Below, piece after piece: positions 1 to 4,777 of a DNA stretch of 14,826 nucleotides. Made by a program: the position numbers and the translations under genes. The DNA comes from Vicinamibacterales bacterium (GTDB lineage Bacteria; Acidobacteriota; Vicinamibacteria; Vicinamibacterales; UBA8438), in NCBI GenBank assembly GCA_030745255.1, contig JASLOY010000029.1:1-14826 (forward strand), read 5' to 3'. The notes under the pieces are model-generated. The model was given only the letters and a program-made list of their open reading frames with translations. It did not search any database and had not been told where the DNA came from. Each line of letters begins with the position of its first letter. Within the stretch, counting starts at the first letter, position 1.

Positions 1-407
1 CGAAAATTGACGTCGCGTTCGTCGGGTCATGCACGAACTCCCGATTGTCGGACCTGCGCGAGGCGGCGCGGGTTGCCAAAGGGAAGCGCGTGGCACCCCA
101 CGTCAGAGCGCTGGCCGTACCGGGATCCCGGGCGGTGCAGGCGGTCGCCGAGCGCGAGGGGCTCGACCGGGTGTTCCGCGACGCAGGGTTCGAGTGGCGT
201 AGCGCCGGCTGCTCGATGTGTCTGGCGATGAACCCGGACCGGCTCCAGGGGCGGGAGGTGTGCGCTTCCTCTTCGAACCGCAACTTCAAGGGACGCCAGG
301 GCAGCCCGACCGGTCGCACGCTGCTGATGAGCCCGGCCATGGTCGCCGCGGCTGCCATCGCCGGTGAGGTGACTGACGTACGAGAGGCGCTTTCGGTCAC
401 GCGGTAA
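1..407 (+). CDS. leuC: 3-isopropylmalate dehydratase large subunit, 3' end (partial)
   Basis: This is the C-terminal 134 residues of the large subunit of isopropylmalate isomerase, which with LeuD converts 2-isopropylmalate to 3-isopropylmalate in cytoplasmic leucine synthesis. The reading frame is open from base 3 to the TAA at 405-407, and the 5' part lies outside the window. The visible part carries all three [4Fe-4S] ligands expected of the aconitase family: the Cys of the GSCTN motif (codon 30-32) and the two of GCSMCLAMN (codons 210-212 and 219-221). The family segment SSNRNFKGRQG and the closing SPAMVAAAAIAGEVTDVRE follow. The match is to the bacterial E. coli-like LeuC (about 466 residues), not the shorter archaeal type. 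leuD follows after a 79-bp gap and is probably co-transcribed. Identity is very secure; only the missing 5' end limits it. Confidence 0.97.
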   Translation, partial: KIDVAFVGSCTNSRLSDLREAARVAKGKRVAPHVRALAVPGSRAVQAVAEREGLDRVFRDAGFEWRSAGCSMCLAMNPDRLQGREVCASSSNRNFKGRQGSPTGRTLLMSPAMVAAAAIAGEVTDVREALSVTR

Positions 408-413
408 GCGCCT

Positions 414-453
414 CGCGTCAGAAGTCAGAAGTCAGGAGGAAACTGGCCTCCTG
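414..453. repeat. Heptad-phased short repeat with a small hairpin (leuC-leuD gap)
   Basis: In the leuC-leuD gap, 7-bp units follow each other in phase: CGCGTCA (414-420), GAAGTCA (421-427), GAAGTCA (428-434), GGAGGAA (435-441). The end of this run forms a perfect 7-bp inverted repeat, CAGGAGG (433-439) with CCTCCTG (447-453), around a 7-base loop. There is no T-run after the hairpin, so it is not a standard intrinsic terminator. Related units occur near 14585 and 14755. That suggests a dispersed intergenic repeat family; its role is unknown. Confidence 0.7.
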
Positions 454-486
454 TCTCCTTCGAGCGATCGGAGCGAGGTAAACGTA

Positions 487-1077
487 GTGCCGAGTCGCAT
501 AGACCGTATCGAAGGCACCGGCATCCCGGTGCGCGGGGACAATATCGACACCGACCGGATCATTCCGGCTCGGTTTCTCAAAGCGATCACGTTCGATGGT
601 CTCGGCGACCACGTGTTCGAAGACGACCGGTTGGCGGCGCCCGACCACCCATTCTCGAATGCGGCGTATCAGGGGGCGCGCATCCTGCTGGCGAACGACA
701 ACTTCGGGTCCGGTTCGTCGCGGGAACATGCGCCACAGGCGCTGAAGCGCTGGGGTATCGAGGCCTGTGTCGGCGAGTCGTTTTCGGAAATCTTCAGGGG
801 CAATTCGTTGGCGATCGGGTTGGTATGCGTCACCGCGTCCCACGAGGAGATCGATCGGCTCATGACGCTGGTCGAGCAGACGCCGTCGACGCCGCTCGTG
901 CTCTCGTTGACTGACCGGACGCTCGAGGCAGCGGGGCGTCCGGTGCCGGTCGGCATCGAGGGGCCCGCGCGCGACGCGCTCCGCACCGGGACGTGGGATG
1001 CCACCGGGTTGTTGCTCGACGATTTCGACGTCGTCCGTGGCGTTGCGTCGAGAATCCCGTACATTCGCGGGTTCTAG
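487..1077 (+). CDS. leuD: 3-isopropylmalate dehydratase small subunit
   Basis: This is the small subunit of isopropylmalate isomerase, which carries the swivelling domain that completes the LeuC active site. The product is 196 residues, close to the family's usual 200. Two family signatures are visible: DNIDTDRIIPARF at residues 18-30 and NFGSGSSREHAPQAL at residues 72-86, the latter being the substrate-binding loop region. The start is a GTG at 487 preceded by GAGG at 475-478 with an 8-base gap; the first family-like residues begin directly after it (IDRIEGTGIPVRGDNIDTD). It lies downstream of leuC in the same direction and ends in a TAG at 1075-1077. The next gene is on the other strand and converges with it. 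No damage is visible. Confidence 0.97.
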   Translation: MPSRIDRIEGTGIPVRGDNIDTDRIIPARFLKAITFDGLGDHVFEDDRLAAPDHPFSNAAYQGARILLANDNFGSGSSREHAPQALKRWGIEACVGESFSEIFRGNSLAIGLVCVTASHEEIDRLMTLVEQTPSTPLVLSLTDRTLEAAGRPVPVGIEGPARDALRTGTWDATGLLLDDFDVVRGVASRIPYIRGF

Positions 1078-1078
1078 A

Positions 1079-1102
1079 GGCGCCCCGCTGTCGCACGGCG
1101 CC
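1079..1102. terminator. Possible hairpin between convergent leuD and LysR genes
   Basis: GGCGCC at 1079-1084 and again at 1097-1102 can pair across a 12-base loop, two bases after the leuD stop. The 70-bp gap between convergent genes is where a bidirectional terminator would be expected. There is no T-run on either side, and GGCGCC is itself a palindrome in a GC-rich genome, so the call is weak. Confidence 0.3.
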
Positions 1103-1137
1103 GCAGCCTGTAGCCCGAAGCCCGTAGCCTGAAAGAC
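1103..1137. repeat. Second heptad-phased short repeat (GTAGCCY type)
   Basis: Four 7-bp units run in phase between leuD and the LysR gene: GCAGCCT (1103-1109), GTAGCCC (1110-1116), GAAGCCC (1117-1123), GTAGCCT (1124-1130). A degenerate fifth unit, GAAAGAC, follows. The consensus differs from the GAAGTCA type elsewhere in the window, but period and unit layout (G-W-A-G-Y-C-N) are alike. No coding or hairpin role is apparent. Confidence 0.65.
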
Positions 1138-1147
1138 CAGGCCCTGC

Positions 1148-2044
1148 TCACTTCGCGGCCGGTTTCTCCGCGTGCCCCTTCGCCGCCTCGAGGAATGCAC
1201 TGGCGGCGTGCGACGACTCGCCGGACCGGCGACACACGAGGCGCAGGTCCCGGGGCATCCGTAGTTGCGGCACTCGCACCGCGACGAGCTGCTTGCGCGC
1301 GATCTCAGACAGCGCGCAGCGGCGCGGCAGGAGCGCCACGCCCAGCCCCATCTCGACCGCCCGCTTGATCCCGTCGAGACTGGCCAGCGAGATCTGGATG
1401 TTGATCGGCGCGTGCTTCTCCTCGAACAGACGAAGCACCCGTTCTCGCCTGGGCGAATAATCGTTGTGGGCGATGACAGTTTGTCGGCCGAACTCCTCCA
1501 TCGTAATCTGGCGGCGGCGCGCCATCGGATGTTTCGGGTGCGCCAGCATCACCAACTCATCCACGCCAAGCGACACCGAGAGCAACCCGCGCTCGGCCGG
1601 CCGAAAGGTCACGAACCCGAAGTCGAGGCTGCGGTTGAGCACCTCGCCGGGGATCTGTCGCGACGGCACACGTCGCATCTCGACCTGGGCCCGAGGATGC
1701 TGCTCTCGGAATTTCACCACGATCGGGAGCAGCACGTGCACCGCCGCCTCGTTCACGCCGATGACGACGCGTCCGCGCCGTAGCTCCTGCAGCTCGCGCA
1801 CTGCCCCTTCGGCTTCGTCCTTCAGGCGTGTCAGCCGCTCTGCGTAGTCCAGCAAGATAGTGCCCGCTTCGGTCAGCCGTCCCCCCTTCGAGGATCGGTC
1901 GAACAACCGCTCGCCGAGCTCCTCCTCGAGCCGTCGGATGGCCTGGCTCACGGCCGGCTGCGTCCGGTGCAGCGTGGCGGCAGCACGCGAGAAGCTGCGC
2001 TCCGCCGCCACCGCCCGCAACACCTGTAGCTCGTGTAATTCCAT
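1148..2044 (-). CDS. LysR-type transcriptional regulator, probable leucine-pathway regulator
   Basis: This is a 298-residue LysR-family regulator, the usual length for the family. Residues 1-60 form the winged helix-turn-helix (AAATLHRTQPAVSQAIRRLE is the recognition region, followed by GERLFDR and LTEAG). Residues 60-90 form the linker helix. Residues from about 92 to 290 are the periplasmic-binding-protein-like effector domain (starting GRVVIGVNEAA, with GLGVALLPRR late in the domain). The ATG at 2042-2044 has a GGAGA ribosome site (2054-2058 on the plus strand) 9 bases upstream. The gene is divergent from leuA across 106 bp and convergent with leuD, so by the usual LysR logic leuA(B) is its first candidate target. 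The effector is unknown. 2-isopropylmalate, the co-activator of fungal Leu3, would be a reasonable candidate but this is inference. The family is certain, the target is not. Confidence 0.94.
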   Translation of the reverse strand: MELHELQVLRAVAAERSFSRAAATLHRTQPAVSQAIRRLEEELGERLFDRSSKGGRLTEAGTILLDYAERLTRLKDEAEGAVRELQELRRGRVVIGVNEAAVHVLLPIVVKFREQHPRAQVEMRRVPSRQIPGEVLNRSLDFGFVTFRPAERGLLSVSLGVDELVMLAHPKHPMARRRQITMEEFGRQTVIAHNDYSPRRERVLRLFEEKHAPINIQISLASLDGIKRAVEMGLGVALLPRRCALSEIARKQLVAVRVPQLRMPRDLRLVCRRSGESSHAASAFLEAAKGHAEKPAAK

Positions 2045-2070
2045 CGCGAAGAGTCTCCATAAATCAACAT

Positions 2071-2105
2071 TATCAAGTTGTAATAATTATAACCTTGACT
2101 TGATA
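2071..2105. promoter_or_regulatory. Nested dyad, candidate LysR operator between lysR-type gene and leuA
   Basis: A perfect 8-bp inverted repeat, TATCAAGT (2071-2078) and ACTTGATA (2098-2105), encloses 19 bases. Inside lies a second dyad, TTGTAAT-A-ATTATAA (2078-2092, 6 of 7 pairs), which fits the LysR T-N11-A pattern. An extra ATCAA half-site stands at 2063-2067. The whole stretch is sharply AT-rich in a GC-rich window. Its right arm overlaps the leuA -35-like hexamer, so the bound protein could affect both divergent promoters. Confidence 0.55.
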
Positions 2106-2123
2106 CCTCGGTGAGCGTGAACT
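2095..2123 (+). promoter_or_regulatory. Candidate leuA promoter
   Basis: TTGACT (2095-2100) matches a sigma-70 -35 hexamer at five of six positions. Seventeen bases later stands TGAACT (2118-2123), a poor -10 with three matches. A weak -10 under a regulator-binding dyad fits an activator-dependent promoter, but this is only a consensus reading. Confidence 0.35.
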
Positions 2124-2150
2124 AGGGGTGACAATTGTGGTGCAGTAGAT

Positions 2151-3365
2151 ATGGGGGGAAAGAGCGTGGCCGACGACAGGCTGATCATCTTCGACACGAC
2201 GCTGCGGGACGGCGAACAGGCTCCCGGCTTCTCGATGAACACCGCCGAGAAGCTTCGGCTTGCACGGCAGCTCCAGACCCTCGGGGTGGACGTGCTCGAG
2301 GCCGGCTTTCCAATTGCGTCGAGCGACGACGCCGAGGCGGTCCGCTTGATCGCGTCCGAGATTACAGGACCGGTCATCGCCGGCCTCGCACGATGCAACC
2401 GGGCCGACGTCGAGTGCGCCGGCGAGTCGGTGAAGGCGGCCGCGCGCGCGCGCATCCACACCTTCATCGCCACGTCCGACCTGCACCTCGAGCGGAAGCT
2501 GAAGATTTCCCGTGAGGACTGTCTGCAGGCGGTCATCGACAACGTGACACTGGCCCGCGACTACACCGACGACGTCGAGTTTTCGGCAGAGGACGCGACC
2601 CGAACCGACCTCGACTTCCTGTGCCGCGTCGTGGAGACGGCGATCGGGCGGGGCGCCACGACGGTCAATCTGCCAGATACGGTTGGCTATTGCACGCCGG
2701 ACGAGATCGAGCAGTTTTTCACCGACATCATCGGTCGGGTTCCAAACGCCGACAAAGCGGTCTTCAGCACCCACTGCCATGACGACCTCGGGCTCGCGGT
2801 GGCGAACACGCTGGCGTCGGTGCGGGCCGGGTGCCGTCAGGTCGAGTGCACGATCAATGGGGTCGGCGAGCGTGCCGGCAACGCGTCGCTCGAGGAGATC
2901 GTCATGGTCACCCGCGTGCGGGGTGACCGGGTGCCCTACACCACGCAGATCGAAACGACAGCCTTGTTTCCCACCAGTCAGATGCTCAGCGACTTGACCA
3001 GAGAGCCGGTGCAGGCGAACAAGGCCATCGTCGGTCGCAACGCCTTCGCGCACGAGGCCGGCATCCACCAGGACGGGGTCATCAAGGACCGGCGCACCTA
3101 CGAGATCATGCGGCCCGCCGATGTCGGTGTCGCACAGTCTACGCTGGTGCTCGGCAAGCACTCGGGACGCCACGCCCTGAAACAACGGTGTGCCCAGCTC
3201 GGTGTCGAGTTGAGCCGACTGGAGCTCGACCGCGCCTATCGGGAAATGATCGATCTTGCAGATAAACAGAAGACGGTCGAAGACACCGACCTCTCGGCCA
3301 TCGTCGAGCGGGTGCGCGCACAGCAGGCTCCGAGCGAGAACCGCTCGAATCAGCAAAGCGCCTGA
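2151..3365 (+). CDS. leuA: 2-isopropylmalate synthase, short form lacking the regulatory domain
   Basis: This enzyme condenses acetyl-CoA with 2-oxoisovalerate, the first committed step of leucine synthesis. The TIM-barrel catalytic domain is complete. It shows the metal-binding Asp in TLRDGEQ (D20), EAGFPIAS, the HxH metal pair in STHCHDDLG (H208, H210), and GERAGNASLEE with N244. The subdomain motif AHEAGIHQDGV (300-310) and the LGKHSGRHALKQR segment follow. The product is 404 residues, while feedback-regulated bacterial LeuA has about 500-520. It stops just after the linker subdomains (TVEDTDLSAIVERVRA), so the leucine-binding C-terminal domain is absent and the 95-bp gap before leuB cannot hold it. 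Two starts are possible: ATG 2151, with no nearby ribosome site, or GTG 2166, with GGGGGGA just upstream; the second would give 399 residues. Homocitrate or citramalate synthase is less likely given GFPIASSDD and the leuB neighbour. Confidence 0.95.
   Translation: MGGKSVADDRLIIFDTTLRDGEQAPGFSMNTAEKLRLARQLQTLGVDVLEAGFPIASSDDAEAVRLIASEITGPVIAGLARCNRADVECAGESVKAAARARIHTFIATSDLHLERKLKISREDCLQAVIDNVTLARDYTDDVEFSAEDATRTDLDFLCRVVETAIGRGATTVNLPDTVGYCTPDEIEQFFTDIIGRVPNADKAVFSTHCHDDLGLAVANTLASVRAGCRQVECTINGVGERAGNASLEEIVMVTRVRGDRVPYTTQIETTALFPTSQMLSDLTREPVQANKAIVGRNAFAHEAGIHQDGVIKDRRTYEIMRPADVGVAQSTLVLGKHSGRHALKQRCAQLGVELSRLELDRAYREMIDLADKQKTVEDTDLSAIVERVRAQQAPSENRSNQQSA
2153..2159 (+). promoter_or_regulatory. 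Ribosome binding site favouring the GTG start of leuA at 2166
   Basis: The run GGGGGGA sits 6 bases before the GTG at 2166, and a start there gives MADDRLIIFDTTLRDGEQ, the usual LeuA N-terminus. The ATG at 2151 directly precedes this run and has only a distant AGGGG (2124-2128). The shorter form is therefore the better supported start. Confidence 0.5.
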
Positions 3366-3368
3366 CTC

Positions 3369-3377
3369 TGATATTCT
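3369..3377 (+). promoter_or_regulatory. Possible extended -10 element before leuB
   Basis: TGATATTCT lies just after the leuA stop and reads as an extended -10 (TG-N-TATTCT). The same shape, TGGTATTCT, occurs upstream of the second large barrel gene at 8035-8043. No good -35 was seen, so a separate leuB promoter is only a possibility; co-transcription with leuA is equally plausible. Confidence 0.25.
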
Positions 3378-3460
3378 GTGCGGAAGGCTGACAAAGCGCC
3401 TGAGCGCCGTCGGCCCTCTACGTCCCGTCTGCCGTCTTTCGATTCCAACGCAAGGTACAC

Positions 3461-4543
3461 ATGCAAGCGACCATCGCGCTGCTGCCGGGAGACGGCATCG
3501 GCCCCGAGGTGACCGGCGCGGCTGAACGGGTGCTCCGCGCGGTTGCCGACCGATTCGGGCACACCTTTACGCTCACGTCCCACCTCATCGGCGGTGCCGC
3601 GTTGCACGACGGGCAGCCGCCCTTGCCGGACGACACACGCGAGGCGTGTCAGGCGGCGGACGCGGTGCTGCTGGGCGCGGTCGGCGACCCCGCCTTCGAC
3701 ACCGGTTCGAGCGAGCGGCGTCCCGAGACGGCGTTGCTCGAGCTGCGGCAGGTACTCGGGGTGTTCGCGAACCTGCGACCGGCGCGAGTCTGGCCCGGTC
3801 TGGAAGACGGAGGCGCGTTCAAGTCCGAGCTCGTCACCGGCGCCGACATGCTGATCGTACGCGAGCTGACCGGCGGCATCTATTACGGCGAGCCCCGTGG
3901 TGTCGCCGACGACCGGCAGTCGGCCTTCAACACCATGCGCTACTCGCGACCGGAAATCGAACGGATCGCCGAGGTCGCGTTTCGCAGCGCCGCCCAGCGA
4001 CGCGGGCTCGTGACGTCGGTCGACAAGGCCAATGTGCTCGAGACATCGAGGCTCTGGCGCGAGGTGGTCTCCGAGGTGAGCGCGCGGTATCCGGATGTGA
4101 AGCTCGAGCACCAGTATGTCGACTCGTGCGCACTGCTGCTGGCGACCAATCCCAAGCAGTTCGATGTGGTGCTCTCCGGGAATCTGTTCGGAGACATCCT
4201 CTCCGACGAGGCGGGTGCGGTGGTCGGGTCGCTTGGTCTATTGCCGTCGGCCAGCATCGGCGGTCGTGGCGGGCTGTTCGAGCCGGTGCATGGCTCGGCG
4301 CCGCCCATCGCCGGTCGAGACATCGCGAACCCGATCGGTGCGATCGCCTCGGCCGCGATGTTGCTGCGACACGCGCTCGGCGCAGGAGACGAGGCGGATG
4401 TCGTCGAGCAGGCCATCGGCGGCGCCCTGACCGCCGGTTGCCGCACCGCGGACCTCGTGGCCGATGGCGGCGCGACACCGTTGAGCGGTTCGGCGATGGC
4501 GCAGGCGATTGTCGAGCGGGTCGCCGGCTCGGCCGCCGGCTAA
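3461..4543 (+). CDS. leuB: 3-isopropylmalate dehydrogenase
   Basis: This NAD-dependent enzyme oxidises and decarboxylates 3-isopropylmalate to 2-oxoisocaproate in the cytoplasm. The product is 360 residues, typical of the family. Visible features in order are the N-terminal LLPGDGIGPEV; the substrate-binding arginine region (LRPARVWPG and VRELTGGIYYGEPRG, with the catalytic Tyr at 141); the catalytic Lys in SVDKANVLETS (K189); the metal-binding Asp residues in YVDSC (D221) and NLFGDILSDEAG (D245, D249); and the NAD-site segments EPVHGSAPPIAG and IANPIGAIAS. The ATG at 3461 follows a weak AAGG at 3452-3455. The YVDSCALLL segment differs from the more usual YVDNAAM, but the Asp itself is kept and this position varies in the family. 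The gene is 95 bp after leuA in the same direction, so the pair probably forms an operon. Confidence 0.96.
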   Translation: MQATIALLPGDGIGPEVTGAAERVLRAVADRFGHTFTLTSHLIGGAALHDGQPPLPDDTREACQAADAVLLGAVGDPAFDTGSSERRPETALLELRQVLGVFANLRPARVWPGLEDGGAFKSELVTGADMLIVRELTGGIYYGEPRGVADDRQSAFNTMRYSRPEIERIAEVAFRSAAQRRGLVTSVDKANVLETSRLWREVVSEVSARYPDVKLEHQYVDSCALLLATNPKQFDVVLSGNLFGDILSDEAGAVVGSLGLLPSASIGGRGGLFEPVHGSAPPIAGRDIANPIGAIASAAMLLRHALGAGDEADVVEQAIGGALTAGCRTADLVADGGATPLSGSAMAQAIVERVAGSAAG

Positions 4544-4545
4544 GC

Positions 4546-4572
4546 CCGGCGCCCGCTTGTGCAGAGCGCCGG
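4546..4572 (+). terminator. Hairpin after leuB, possible terminator
   Basis: CCGGCGC (4546-4552) and GCGCCGG (4566-4572) form a perfect 7-bp GC stem with a 13-base loop, beginning 2 bases after the leuB stop. No T-run follows. It may end or stabilise the leuAB transcript. Confidence 0.4.
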
Positions 4573-4657
4573 ATGAGTATGGCAACAGGGGCCTTCTTCA
4601 GGCTCGCTGGACCCGCTGCGAACGCTCGTCACAAGCGAGCTGAGGGTCCGGTCTGCT

Positions 4658-4685
4658 GTAAACGCTGGTAGGCTAGCGACCGTCT
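4658..4685 (+). promoter_or_regulatory. Upstream element shared with the next paralogue (copy 1)
   Basis: GTAAACGCTG, 8 variable bases, then GCGACCGTCT. The same arrangement with the same spacing occurs upstream of the second large gene at 7904-7931, with 19 of the 20 flanking bases identical. It may be a regulator site or promoter part (TGGTAGGCT at 4666-4674 resembles an extended -10), or simply residual homology from the duplication. Confidence 0.4.
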
Positions 4686-4777
4686 TCCTGTATCACCGGC
4701 AGTTTGATGCGCTCGACGGGTCGCCGTTGGCACCGCGCCGAAGGTGGCAGGCTTCTCACATGTGTGCACGAGGTTCG

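Noticed and set aside
414..448. Heptad repeats as a CRISPR or tandem coding repeat
   Set aside because: The units are only 7 bp, contiguous without spacers, and lie outside genes.
418..1200. Minus-strand open frame of 260 codons opposite leuD
   Set aside because: leuD on the plus strand is unmistakable, and the antisense product is Arg-rich without motifs.
2073..3356. Minus-strand open frame of 427 codons opposite leuA
   Set aside because: It is antisense to a well-conserved enzyme gene and its translation shows no family features.
3366..3460. Frameshifted remnant of the LeuA regulatory domain
   Set aside because: The 95-bp gap is far too short for the domain and no LeuA-like sequence was found in its frames.
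4573..4671. Small 32-codon open frame between leuB and paralogue 1
   Set aside because: It has no ribosome site, no recognisable features and overlaps GC-rich structured sequence; it is probably chance.
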